Shown piece after piece: positions 17,909 through 25,840 of a stretch of DNA of 64,000 nt. The notes below the pieces were generated by a model. That model searched no databases and was not told the origin of the DNA. It was given only the letters and a program-made list of their open reading frames with translations. The translations under genes were made by a program, and so were the position numbers. Position 1 is the first letter of the stretch. Each line of letters starts with the position of its first letter. The stretch spans positions 248,001 through 312,000 of the forward strand of contig NZ_JACOGC010000001.1 of NCBI RefSeq assembly GCF_014284195.1, given 5' to 3'. The DNA comes from Cognatundibacterium griseum. GTDB taxonomy: Bacteria; Pseudomonadota; Gammaproteobacteria; Burkholderiales; Burkholderiaceae_D.

Positions 17909-19102
17909 ATGAAATTAAAACCTTTTATGGCCTTATTGGCAATGTCTGCGGCGGTGTCTGGTGCCTGGGCGGATGACAGTTCAAATATCACCATCAGCGG
18001 TTTTGGTACGGCTGCCCTGACCCGGACCAATACGTCGGACGCGGAATTTGCCCGTCCCAACCAGCTGGCCGGTGTCACGACGGATGCGAAAACCGGCGTT
18101 GATTCCAATTTCGGTATTCAGGTGACTGCCAAAGCCAACGACTGGCTGTCTTTCACCGGGCAGGGGCTGGTACGCAAGAACGTGACCGATAACTTCGGTG
18201 CCGAGCTGGCATGGGCGTTTGCCAAAGCCAAAGTGAATGACAGCCTGAGCCTGCGTCTGGGACGCGTCGGTCTGCCGGTGTATATGATTTCTGATTACCG
18301 TAATGTCGGTTATGCCAACACTATGCTGCGTCCGCCGGTTGAAATGTATACCCAGGTGATTCTGGAAAGCGTTGATGGCATCGACGGTATTTATCAGACG
18401 GCTGTCGGCGAAACGAATATTACTGCCCAGTTGTCTTACGGCGTCACCGATTCTGACAGCCGTTCTTCCTACACGGCGAAATTCAAAAAACTGTCCAGCC
18501 TGAACGTGGTGCTGGAAAATGGCCCGCTGACGCTGCGTTTTGGTCGTGTCGATACCAATGTCACAGTCGATAATTCCGCCAATCTGAATCTGCTGGTCGG
18601 CGGTCTGCGCAAGTACGGCTATAACGCCGCTGCGGACAGCATTGCTGTGCAGGATACCAAGGCTTCATTTACATCGGTTGGCCTGGGTCTGGATTATAAA
18701 AACATCGTGGTACAGGCTGAGTACGGCAAGCGTAAATCCGCTAGCCTGGCGATTCCCGAAACATCGTCCTGGTACACCATGTTCGGCTACCGCATGGGTG
18801 CCTTCCTCCCGTATGTCGTGCATGCATCCGCCAAGCAGGACAGCCCGCGCACCGTGGCCGGTACGCCAACCGCAGGGCCTTTGCTGGCGTATACCTATGG
18901 TGCGAATGCCCTGGCATCGGCTTCACCGATCCAGACCAGCAACAGCCTGGGCGTACGCTGGGACTTCCACAAATCTGCTGCACTGAAATTACAGTTCGAC
19001 CGCATGTCTCCTGAAAATGGTCCGGGTACGTTTATTAATGCCAAGCCGAACTTTGCCGGTTCTGTGAATGTATTTGCCGCAGCGGTCGATTTTGTATTCT
19101 GA
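17909..19102 (+). CDS. Outer-membrane beta-barrel protein (porin-like)
   Basis: The 397-residue precursor has a 21-22-residue signal peptide ending GAWA, then alternating hydrophobic/polar strands typical of an outer-membrane barrel, and ends in Phe (AAAVDFVF). Segments such as FGTAALTRTN and FGIQVTAKANDWLSFTGQGLVR suggest a porin-like or DcaP-like protein rather than a TonB receptor. Eleven bases separate it from the small periplasmic binding protein gene, preceded by a GAGGAGTGAGGA ribosome-binding site, so the two form an operon and probably act together in uptake of an anion or in sensing. The ligand is unknown. Confidence 0.8.
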   Translation: MKLKPFMALLAMSAAVSGAWADDSSNITISGFGTAALTRTNTSDAEFARPNQLAGVTTDAKTGVDSNFGIQVTAKANDWLSFTGQGLVRKNVTDNFGAELAWAFAKAKVNDSLSLRLGRVGLPVYMISDYRNVGYANTMLRPPVEMYTQVILESVDGIDGIYQTAVGETNITAQLSYGVTDSDSRSSYTAKFKKLSSLNVVLENGPLTLRFGRVDTNVTVDNSANLNLLVGGLRKYGYNAAADSIAVQDTKASFTSVGLGLDYKNIVVQAEYGKRKSASLAIPETSSWYTMFGYRMGAFLPYVVHASAKQDSPRTVAGTPTAGPLLAYTYGANALASASPIQTSNSLGVRWDFHKSAALKLQFDRMSPENGPGTFINAKPNFAGSVNVFAAAVDFVF

Positions 19103-19112
19103 GGAGTGAGGA

Positions 19113-19526
19113 ATGAATAACATGTTGCAACGTATCGTACTGGCAGGCTCCATGCTGGCGTTGGCAGCCAGTGTCAGCGCGGCTGAGATTGTGGTGATTG
19201 TGAATCCTGCTAACCCGGCAACCGCGATGACAGCTGCGCAGGCATCCCAGTTTTTCCTGGGTAAATCCACCATGTTCACACCTGTGGATCAGGCAGAAAG
19301 CGCATCGATCCGGGCGGAGTTTTATAAAAAAGTCAGCGACAAGGATTTGTCTGAAGTCAAAGCGATCTGGTCCAAGCTGGTCTTTACCGGTAAGGCAGCT
19401 GCGCCGAAGGAATTGCATTCCAGTGCCGAAGTGAAAAAGGCCGTGGCCGGGAATCCGACCGGCATCGGCTATATTGAAAAATCTGCCGTTGATTCCAGCG
19501 TGAAAGTGGTGACAACACTGCCGTAA
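19113..19526 (+). CDS. Small periplasmic PstS-like binding protein
   Basis: A 137-residue exported protein (signal to about SVSAAE, residue 24) with one lobe of a phosphate-binding-type fold: IVVIVNPANPATAMTAAQ, the FFLGK motif, IRAEFYKK and a GIGYIEKSAV segment near the end, all familiar from short PstS-like proteins (PBP_like_2). These are about half the length of true PstS, so they may bind with a partner or dimerise. No PstABC permease genes are nearby. It follows the barrel gene by ten bases and is closed by a strong terminator. Confidence 0.8.
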   Translation: MNNMLQRIVLAGSMLALAASVSAAEIVVIVNPANPATAMTAAQASQFFLGKSTMFTPVDQAESASIRAEFYKKVSDKDLSEVKAIWSKLVFTGKAAAPKELHSSAEVKKAVAGNPTGIGYIEKSAVDSSVKVVTTLP

Positions 19527-19572
19527 TGCGATCATCAGTGCTGCGTTACAGCAGTGAGCGCGAAGTTCAGGG

Positions 19573-19607
19573 AAAAGGAAAGCAGATGATTTGCTTTCCT
19601 TTTTTTG
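19573..19607 (+). terminator. Terminator after barrel/binding-protein operon
   Basis: AAGGAAAGCA (19575-19584) pairs with TGCTTTCCTT (19592-19601) and is followed by more T bases. The remaining sequence to 19903 carries no gene and presumably holds the chemoreceptor promoter. Confidence 0.9.
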
Positions 19608-19903
19608 TATCTGGCTTGCGTTCGTTCCGGTGCAGGCAAATCATCGCAAGACCGATCTTTTCAGTTGGAATGATTTAATCCGTAGTATATTGATTGTCAG
19701 GTTTTCGTTGTAATGGCAGGTTCTCAGATACGCGGAGTTTGCCGGCGATATACCGCAATTCGTCAGGCTGTTCTCGCCTGAGCAAGTCGGTGCGCTCTGT
19801 CTGCTGTCTTTTGTGCTCCTGCATCCCTGTTATCCGTGTCATCAGCGTTTCATGATTTCCGTTCATCTTGGTCAGTATTATCTGCATTCATCCGGAGTCT
19901 GCT

Positions 19904-21637
19904 ATGAAGTTTTTTCATGATCTGAAGATAGGCGTCAAATTGTTGACGGGTTTTGCTGCCTTGTTGTTCCTGACGGCACTGATCGGGATTTTTTCCATGA
20001 TTGAACTGGCGCGGGTGAATGCCTCCGCAACCAATCTGGGAGCCAACTGGATGCCCAGTGTGAAAGCCACCATGGCTGTGAAGGAGCGGGTTTCCCGCAT
20101 CCGTTCTCAGGAAGCACAGATGGTATATGCGGAAAATCCGGAAGAGGTGGAAAAATATATCAGCCGTACCAAAGAAGCGATTGCCGGTTTAAAAGAAAAC
20201 GAAGCGGAGTACGAAAAACTCATCAGCGAGCCTGCAGAACGCGCTTTGTATGGCGATTACCGGAAACTGATTACGGAATACCTGCAGATTACCGACAAAA
20301 TGATGGCTGAAGTACGTGCCGGCAATGGCGCGGAAGCCGTCACCATGCTGCGCACCGATTCGTCCAGGGTGAACAGCAAAATGCGGGATCTGGTCGATCA
20401 GTTGGTAAAGGTGAATACCGAGGGCGGACAAAAGGCTTATCAGGACAGCATAGACACGTATAACCGCTCACGGATTCTGATCAGCAGCGCGCTGGTTGTC
20501 AGCATTGTGCTGGGGCTGCTGCTGGCATTCTGGATTTCCCAGCTGGTATCTGCCCCGCTGCGTCATGCAGTGAAGGTGGCGCAGACGGTGGCGGCGGGTG
20601 ATCTGACCAGCCAGATCACGGTGCGCAGCAAGGATGAAACCGGTATGTTGCTGCAGGCATTGAAAGACATGAATGAAAGTCTGCTCAAGGTCGTGAGCGA
20701 GGTGCGTCATGGCACGGAGGAAATCCGGCATGCCTCCACCGAGATTGCGCATGGCAATATGGATTTATCCAACCGCACAGAAACACAGGCCAGTTCACTC
20801 GAGGAGACTGCATCGTCAATGGAGCAGATCACTTCGACCATCCATCAGAGTGCCGATAATGCGCGGCAGGCAAATCAGCTTTCACATTCCGCATCAGAAG
20901 TCGCGCAGCGCGGCGGTAATGTGGTGGCGCAGGTGGTGGACACCATGGGCTCGATCAATGAATCATCGCGCAAGATCGTCGATATTATCGCGGTCATCGA
21001 CGGCATTGCATTCCAGACCAATATTCTTGCCTTAAATGCCGCCGTGGAGGCAGCCCGTGCCGGTGAACAGGGACGCGGATTTGCGGTGGTCGCATCCGAG
21101 GTGCGCAATCTGGCACAACGTTCAGCCGGTGCGGCAAAAGAGATCAAAGAGCTGATCAATGATTCGGTTGAAAAGGTCGCACAAGGCTCCCGGCTGGTGG
21201 ATCAGGCAGGCAGCACCATGACGGAAGTCGTGGAAAGCGTGAAGCGGGTCAGTGACATCATCAGCGAAATCACGGCTGCCGGTCTGGAGCAGAGTGCGGG
21301 CATCGCCCAGATCAATGATGCGGTCACCGAAATGGATACCCTGACGCAGCAAAACGCCGCGCTGGTGGAAGAGGCGGCCGCTGCTGCGGCATCGTTGCAG
21401 GAGCAGGCCGAGCATCTGAGCGATGTGGTCAGCGTGTTCCGGCTGCAGGCAGGTGGCGGCGCGACAGTTGCGCCGGCTCCGGTCAGTGCAGCCGCCCGCG
21501 CGGTGCCTTCATTACCCCGTGCAGCCGCCAAGACCAATACGCCAAAGCCAGTGCAGAAATCAGGCGGCGCGACACCTGAGCGACCTGCCAAAAAAACTGC
21601 TGCAACGAACGAAACCGGTGACTGGGAAGAATTCTGA
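19904..21637 (+). CDS. Methyl-accepting chemotaxis protein
   Basis: The 577-residue inner-membrane chemoreceptor starts at 19904 behind CCGGAG. It has one N-terminal membrane helix (about 12-32), a periplasmic four-helix-bundle sensor (4HB_MCP type), a second helix (about 190-212), a HAMP domain and a long coiled-coil signalling domain. The hairpin tip is in the conserved region around GIAFQTNILALNAAVEAAR (residues about 366-384) and the gene ends with DWEEF, matching the NWETF-type C-terminal pentapeptide that tethers CheR/CheB in high-abundance receptors. No che genes are near it, so it signals to a kinase encoded elsewhere. Confidence 0.95.
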   Translation: MKFFHDLKIGVKLLTGFAALLFLTALIGIFSMIELARVNASATNLGANWMPSVKATMAVKERVSRIRSQEAQMVYAENPEEVEKYISRTKEAIAGLKENEAEYEKLISEPAERALYGDYRKLITEYLQITDKMMAEVRAGNGAEAVTMLRTDSSRVNSKMRDLVDQLVKVNTEGGQKAYQDSIDTYNRSRILISSALVVSIVLGLLLAFWISQLVSAPLRHAVKVAQTVAAGDLTSQITVRSKDETGMLLQALKDMNESLLKVVSEVRHGTEEIRHASTEIAHGNMDLSNRTETQASSLEETASSMEQITSTIHQSADNARQANQLSHSASEVAQRGGNVVAQVVDTMGSINESSRKIVDIIAVIDGIAFQTNILALNAAVEAARAGEQGRGFAVVASEVRNLAQRSAGAAKEIKELINDSVEKVAQGSRLVDQAGSTMTEVVESVKRVSDIISEITAAGLEQSAGIAQINDAVTEMDTLTQQNAALVEEAAAAAASLQEQAEHLSDVVSVFRLQAGGGATVAPAPVSAAARAVPSLPRAAAKTNTPKPVQKSGGATPERPAKKTAATNETGDWEEF

Positions 21638-21667
21638 ATTCAGGTCGCAGTCACCGGGTGGCAAGAA

Positions 21668-21703
21668 AAAAGCAGGGGGAAATGTCACTCCCCCTGCTTT
21701 TAC
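21668..21703. terminator. Bidirectional terminator between chemoreceptor and clpP-like gene
   Basis: AGCAGGGGG (21671-21679) pairs with CCCCCTGCT (21690-21698); A-rich bases precede and T bases follow. It serves the two convergent genes. Confidence 0.88.
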
Positions 21704-21778
21704 TTTTTGGGCTGGCACACAGGCAGGCTGTGTCTGTCCTGGATTGCATCAGCAGACAATGCTGCGTGCGCCATTGCT

Positions 21779-22357
21779 TCAGCCCAGTTCGCTTTGCCGG
21801 ACGATGGTGTGGGAAATCAGGCCGTATTCTTTGGCTTCCTCGGCACTCATCCAGTAGTCGCGGTCGATATCATTCGTGACCCGTTCCAGGCTCTGGCCGG
21901 ATTCTTTGGCGATCAGTGCCGAGATGCGTTCACGTACTTTCACGATTTCCCGCGCCTGAATCGCAATGTCAGTGGCCTGTCCGCCGCAGCCACCGCTGGG
22001 TTGATGAATCAGGAAACGGGTGTTCGGCAGACAGACGCGGCGTTCTTTCGGTACCGACAGAAAGACGTTGACCGCAGCGCTGCCCACCCAGCCTGTGCCG
22101 ACCATATTCACCGGAACATCGATGAATTTGATCATGTCGTGAATGACGTCACCAGATTCCACGTGGCCGCCGGGTGACGATACCAGAATGGTGATCGGAT
22201 CGGCGGATTCTGCCGCCAGCGCGATCAGGCGTTTGCTGACTTCAGCTGCCAGCTTGTCGTTAATCGTGCCAAACACGAGCACCGTGCGGGACTGAAATGC
22301 TTTTTCTTCCAGAAAACTGCTGCGGTTTGTGTCGTTGTTGTCTTTATCGTCTGCCAT
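21779..22357 (-). CDS. ClpP-like serine protease subunit (divergent paralogue)
   Basis: The 192-residue protein belongs to the ClpP/crotonase-fold serine proteases. SSPGGHVESG, the nucleophile region GWVGSAAVN (Ser93), FLIHQPSGG (His118) and DIDRDYWMSAEEAKEYG (Asp) supply a complete Ser-His-Asp set. It differs from housekeeping ClpP, where the nucleophile lies in GMAASMGAF, and it is not next to clpX or tig, so it is best read as a second, specialised ClpP. Partner ATPase and substrates cannot be inferred. The M20 hydrolase gene lies upstream on the same strand, with its stop 72 bases away. Confidence 0.88.
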   Translation of the reverse strand: MADDKDNNDTNRSSFLEEKAFQSRTVLVFGTINDKLAAEVSKRLIALAAESADPITILVSSPGGHVESGDVIHDMIKFIDVPVNMVGTGWVGSAAVNVFLSVPKERRVCLPNTRFLIHQPSGGCGGQATDIAIQAREIVKVRERISALIAKESGQSLERVTNDIDRDYWMSAEEAKEYGLISHTIVRQSELG

Positions 22358-22428
22358 GAAATATCTTTTTCGATAGGTTGAATGAAAACTGCTGGGTATG
22401 AGTAAATCTCTGCCTGACCATGTCCGGT

Positions 22429-23637
22429 TTAAATGGCTGCCTGACTGCCTTTTTTCAAGTAGGTTTCTGCCAGCCTGACCCAGTAAGTGGCGCCGAGCGG
22501 TAATAAATCGTCATTGAAATCATAACTGGGATTGTGCAGGTTGCAGGGTCCGAGACCATGTCCGGCTGCGCGGTGATCACCGTCACCATTGCCGATAAAT
22601 ACGTAACACCCCGGCTTATGCTGCAGCATGAAAGCGAAATCCTCCGCGCCCATGGTCGGTTCAACGGCAGCATTGACCTGCTCATCCGTGAATATGCTGC
22701 GCAATACACCGACTGCAAAATCGGTTTCTCTGGCATGGTTAATCAGCGGCGGGTAATTCCGTTTGAATTCGAAAGTCACCGTGGAATCAAAGGCCGCGGC
22801 CGTATGTTCTGCAATGGAACGCATGCGCTCTTCAATCATGTCCAGTACAGCAGTGCTGAAAGTGCGTACCGTACCGACCAGGCGGGCATCATCAGGGATC
22901 ACATTGGTGGCGCTGCCCGCATGAATCTGGGTAACGGACAGGACGGCGGAGTCCAGCGGACTGGTGTTGCGGCTGATGATGGTCTGCCAGCTCTGTGCAA
23001 TCTGAACTGCCGTCATGACCGGATCATGGCCTTTTTGGGGCTGGGCTGCGTGTGCGCCTTTGCCGTGCACCGTCACAAAAAATTCGTTGGAAGATGCCAT
23101 CATCGGGCCGGCAGTCACACCGAAACTGCCGACCGGAATGCCCGGCCAGTTATGCATGCCGAAAACCGCATCCATCGGGTATTGCGTAAACAGGCCGTCA
23201 TCCATCATTGCGCGAGCGCCGCCGCCACCTTCTTCTGCGGGCTGGAAGATCAGGTACACCGTGCCATCGAAATCGCGGTGCTGCGCCAGGTAACGGGCTG
23301 CGCCAAGCAGCATCGCCGTGTGACCGTCATGTCCGCAGGCGTGCATTTTCCCTTCATGGCGGGAAGCGTGGGCAAAGGTATTGATTTCCTGCATTGGCAA
23401 AGCATCCATGTCGGCGCGCAGGCCGATTGCCCGGTTGCTGTCGCCTTGGCGAATAATGCCCAGTACGCCCGTACCACCCAGTCCGCGCACGACTTCGATA
23501 CCCCAGGCTTCTAACTGGCGCGCGACGACATCGGATGTCCGGTGTTCTTCGTAACACAGTTCTGGATGGGCGTGGATATCACGCCGGATTTGCTGGATTT
23601 CGTGCTGAAATTGAATAATCGGATCAATAAGTTTCAT
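22429..23637 (-). CDS. M20 family amidohydrolase (hippurate hydrolase/aminoacylase type)
   Basis: The 402-residue protein matches M20D metal-dependent amidohydrolases that cleave N-acyl amino acids or similar amides. HAHPELCYEEHRT at the N terminus, the MHACGHDGHTAMLLG metal site, PAEEGGGGAR with the catalytic Glu pair, and a late MGAEDFAF metal ligand are all present. I start it at 23637 (MKLIDP), where GGAG sits six bases upstream; the open frame to 23961 runs through the promoter region. The bacterial dimerisation domain is intact. Next to purine genes, an allantoate amidohydrolase might be imagined, but those belong to a different M20 branch and allantoicase is present. Confidence 0.9.
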   Translation of the reverse strand: MKLIDPIIQFQHEIQQIRRDIHAHPELCYEEHRTSDVVARQLEAWGIEVVRGLGGTGVLGIIRQGDSNRAIGLRADMDALPMQEINTFAHASRHEGKMHACGHDGHTAMLLGAARYLAQHRDFDGTVYLIFQPAEEGGGGARAMMDDGLFTQYPMDAVFGMHNWPGIPVGSFGVTAGPMMASSNEFFVTVHGKGAHAAQPQKGHDPVMTAVQIAQSWQTIISRNTSPLDSAVLSVTQIHAGSATNVIPDDARLVGTVRTFSTAVLDMIEERMRSIAEHTAAAFDSTVTFEFKRNYPPLINHARETDFAVGVLRSIFTDEQVNAAVEPTMGAEDFAFMLQHKPGCYVFIGNGDGDHRAAGHGLGPCNLHNPSYDFNDDLLPLGATYWVRLAETYLKKGSQAAI

Positions 23638-23937
23638 GCTGGTCTCCATATCGCGTGCAGCCTGTGCCGGTTGACAGGCATCATCCTGGTCGTCAGACAG
23701 ACGGGCGATGTATGCTCGATATATTCTGATGGGCGGTACAGTGACCGCCGCTGCTGCTTTGTAGGGATAAGATACCAGATTCCTTGCCTGTCCGGCGTAT
23801 TCGTCGGTTATGGCAGAGGGCAGCAAGGAAACAGCAGGGCGGATGGCGTGCCGAGAGTTGCATAATACAAAGATATTTCGATTGATAATGTCTGGTATAC
23901 AAAAAAGAAAGCAGCTTTTTTTGCTGCGATGCAGTAA

Positions 23938-24011
23938 AGTTACACCTGTCTCCTCCAACACCTCCTAAGGTTTGGATTTAACCCGCAACCGCAAGGTCGC
24001 GGGTTTTTTTT
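23938..24011 (+). ncRNA. Small RNA unit 1 with anti-Shine-Dalgarno core
   Basis: A 44-base segment (23938-23981) is repeated identically at 24153-24196. It carries CTCCTCC and CACCTCCT, the latter equal to the anti-Shine-Dalgarno end of 16S rRNA, and is followed by a terminator (ACCCGC/GCGGGT stem with an inner ACC-GCAA-GGT hairpin, then T8). A weak -10 (TAAAGT, 23935-23940) puts the 5' end near 23946. No protein frame fits. The layout agrees with the betaproteobacterial toxic small RNA family known from toxicity screens; that assignment is from memory of the motif. Confidence 0.72.
23981..24011 (+). terminator. Terminator of small RNA unit 1
   Basis: ACCCGC (23981-23986) pairs with GCGGGT (23999-24004); between them ACC-GCAA-GGT forms a GNRA tetraloop hairpin. 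A run of eight T bases follows. Confidence 0.88.
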
Positions 24012-24126
24012 GCCTTGAGCAATAGCGTGGCTTAGCGCGGCTCAGATGAGTGTATTAATGGCAATGCACATAAAATGCGTTAATCAGATATTTGTTTTGT
24101 GAATGGTTGATATGCAAAAATAGTCG

Positions 24127-24155
24127 TTGGCGTATTTGTTGCGCTGCGATATAGT
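24127..24155 (+). promoter_or_regulatory. Sigma-70 promoter of small RNA unit 2
   Basis: TTGGCG (24127-24132) and TATAGT (24150-24155) are separated by exactly 17 bases, close to the consensus of a strong housekeeping promoter. Transcription would start around 24162, inside the conserved core. The equivalent promoter of unit 1 shares the -10 position (TAAAGT) but lacks a good -35. Confidence 0.72.
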
Positions 24156-24223
24156 TACACCTGTCTCCTCCAACACCTCCTAAGGTTTGGATTTAAGCCC
24201 GCAAAACTGCGGGCTATTTTTTT
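24153..24223 (+). ncRNA. Small RNA unit 2 with anti-Shine-Dalgarno core
   Basis: This is the second copy of the 44-base core (24153-24196), 215 bases after the first, with its own good promoter and a different terminator stem (AGCCCGC/GCGGGCT). The predicted transcript is only about 60 bases: a C/T-rich single-stranded 5' part exposing CCTCC motifs, then the terminator hairpin. Terminator stems differ while the core is identical, so selection acts on the core. It points toward the 3' end of allA, which it meets at 24234. Confidence 0.75.
24196..24223 (+). terminator. Terminator of small RNA unit 2
   Basis: AGCCCGC (24196-24202) pairs with GCGGGCT (24209-24215) around a 6-base loop and is followed by A then seven T bases. 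Confidence 0.9.
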
Positions 24224-24233
24224 GCCCGGAATT

Positions 24234-24734
24234 TTAGCGTGCCTGCAGTACCCAACTGCCATCCAGCGCGACCTCTTCGCAATTATTTCCCTGCCCCATA
24301 CGGTCCATCACCAGAAAATCGCTGACGCTGTGCAGCGCGATCAAAGGGTGGTGCCAGACACCTTTGCCATAATTCACGCCTTGCCAGCCGCGTGCGATAA
24401 AGGCACGCATTTGCTGAGGTTCGAATTCTCCTGCAGGCGCAACCACGATCAGATAAGCGTGTTCCGGGTCGGTACTCAGCGGTACAAAAGCCTGGCTGCC
24501 GAGCGGGTGGCGTTCCATGATGGTGACCGGGAGCGGCAGGCGGCGTGGCTGAGCGCGGAACACGCTCAGGATGGTTTGTCCGCCTTCACTCTGGGTGTCG
24601 GCACACGCGAGGGCATGATAGCGTTCGGTGGTGCCCTGGTTGATCGGATAATGGCGCGCACCTTCCAGCATCATGACTTCGCCGTAAGGGGCAAAGGCTG
24701 TGCGGCTCAGGGGTTCGGGGATGAGTTGTGGCAT
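24234..24734 (-). CDS. allA: Ureidoglycolate lyase
   Basis: AllA splits ureidoglycolate into glyoxylate and urea, the last step of this urate pathway. The 166-residue protein matches the family: LSRTAFAPYGEVM near the start, INQGTTERYHAL, SVFRAQPR, MERHPLGSQAFVPL and GVWHHPLIAL, where the conserved His and Glu residues line the active site. Start 24734 follows from the family N terminus (MPQLIPEPL). It is the last gene of the leftward uraH-puuD-alc-allA operon, 70 bases after alc. Urease is not in the window, so the urea must be handled by enzymes elsewhere. Confidence 0.95.
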   Translation of the reverse strand: MPQLIPEPLSRTAFAPYGEVMMLEGARHYPINQGTTERYHALACADTQSEGGQTILSVFRAQPRRLPLPVTIMERHPLGSQAFVPLSTDPEHAYLIVVAPAGEFEPQQMRAFIARGWQGVNYGKGVWHHPLIALHSVSDFLVMDRMGQGNNCEEVALDGSWVLQAR

Positions 24735-24804
24735 CGCGGGCTCCGCTTCATTCTGGCGCTGGGCAGCTCGTATGAGAACGCTGCTGCCCGTCGCGCAGGT
24801 AGTG

Positions 24805-25830
24805 TTATTCAGCCTTGAGCTGGACCAGTTTGCCGAGCAGGCGCAAACGTGACACGCCGCCATCCGGGAAAATATTCAGTCGTATGTGGGTAATCACGCC
24901 GAGTGACTGCACTTCACTGCTGTAATAATGCTGATGATCCATTTGCAGTTTTTGCGGTGCCAGCAATTCCGGCCAGAACATCGACTGGGTGATCAGCGAG
25001 CTTTCAGTGCCGCCTTGCATGGCGGCTGCCTGGATAGAGCAGTGGTCCGGGTAGTTACCTTTGAAGTGGCAGGTATCGACCTTTATCTGTTCAATCACGC
25101 CGGGATGCGCGAGTGCGATGATGCACCAGTCATTGCCAGGCTCACGGCGGCGTCGGGTTTCCCAGCCATCGCCCATATTCACGCCACGGCCAGGCATCAG
25201 CAAATTGGATGCGAGTCCGAAATGCTGATTATTGCTGGCCACCACATAGCCGCCATTTTCCATCGCGATCAGATCATGCAGTGCATTCGGGTCTGCCGCC
25301 GACCAGTTATTGTCCGGTTGCGCATACACGCGCAGGCGCGCGACGCCGCCATCCGGATAGATATTGAGGCGGATATGGCTGTAAGTCTGCTCTGCATCAA
25401 TCGCATGATAGTGGTGGCTGTTGCCTTGCAAATTCACCGAGGGCAGTACCTCGTGCCAGACCGTGCCGGCGTCCGGCTCACCGTCGGCCACCAGACATGC
25501 CTGCAGGGAAGCGGCGGGTGGATAATTGCCGGTAAAGTGGCTGGTATCGATGTCCACGCCTTTGAGTATGCCGGGACGCGCGAGTCGCACCACACACCAG
25601 TCATAGCCAGTGACGCGCTTGCGGCGGGATTCCCAGCCATCCATCCATTTGCCGTTGGTGTCGTATTTGCCGGGGATGAAGACCGCTGGTTCCGGGTTCA
25701 GCATGCGCGCCATTTCGGCGAAAAAATCATCGCTGCAACTCAGGGCGCGAGCGCCCAGGCGCGCATCAGCCATATTTGGATAGCGGCGGGAAAATTCCGG
25801 TGCATTCGGGTCCAGGGTAACAATAGCCAT
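24805..25830 (-). CDS. alc: Allantoicase
   Basis: Allantoicase hydrolyses allantoate to ureidoglycolate and urea. The 341-residue protein contains the two tandem jelly-roll repeats typical of the family, recognisable by the duplicated pattern GWESRRKR...[11 protein letters not shown]...[13 protein letters not shown] (about residues 65-110) and [23 protein letters not shown]...[11 protein letters not shown] (about 215-260). Each repeat ends with HIRLNI(Y/F)PDGGV(A/S)RLR. The start at 25830 is set by the family N terminus and an AAGGAA site. It begins ten bases after puuD ends, so the two are cotranscribed. Confidence 0.96.
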   Translation of the reverse strand: MAIVTLDPNAPEFSRRYPNMADARLGARALSCSDDFFAEMARMLNPEPAVFIPGKYDTNGKWMDGWESRRKRVTGYDWCVVRLARPGILKGVDIDTSHFTGNYPPAASLQACLVADGEPDAGTVWHEVLPSVNLQGNSHHYHAIDAEQTYSHIRLNIYPDGGVARLRVYAQPDNNWSAADPNALHDLIAMENGGYVVASNNQHFGLASNLLMPGRGVNMGDGWETRRRREPGNDWCIIALAHPGVIEQIKVDTCHFKGNYPDHCSIQAAAMQGGTESSLITQSMFWPELLAPQKLQMDHQHYYSSEVQSLGVITHIRLNIFPDGGVSRLRLLGKLVQLKAE

Positions 25831-25840
25831 CAGAAATTCC

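Noticed and set aside
23638-23961. Extension of the M20 hydrolase to an upstream ATG at 23961
   Set aside because: The extra 108 residues have no family match; a ribosome-binding site and the family N terminus point to 23637.
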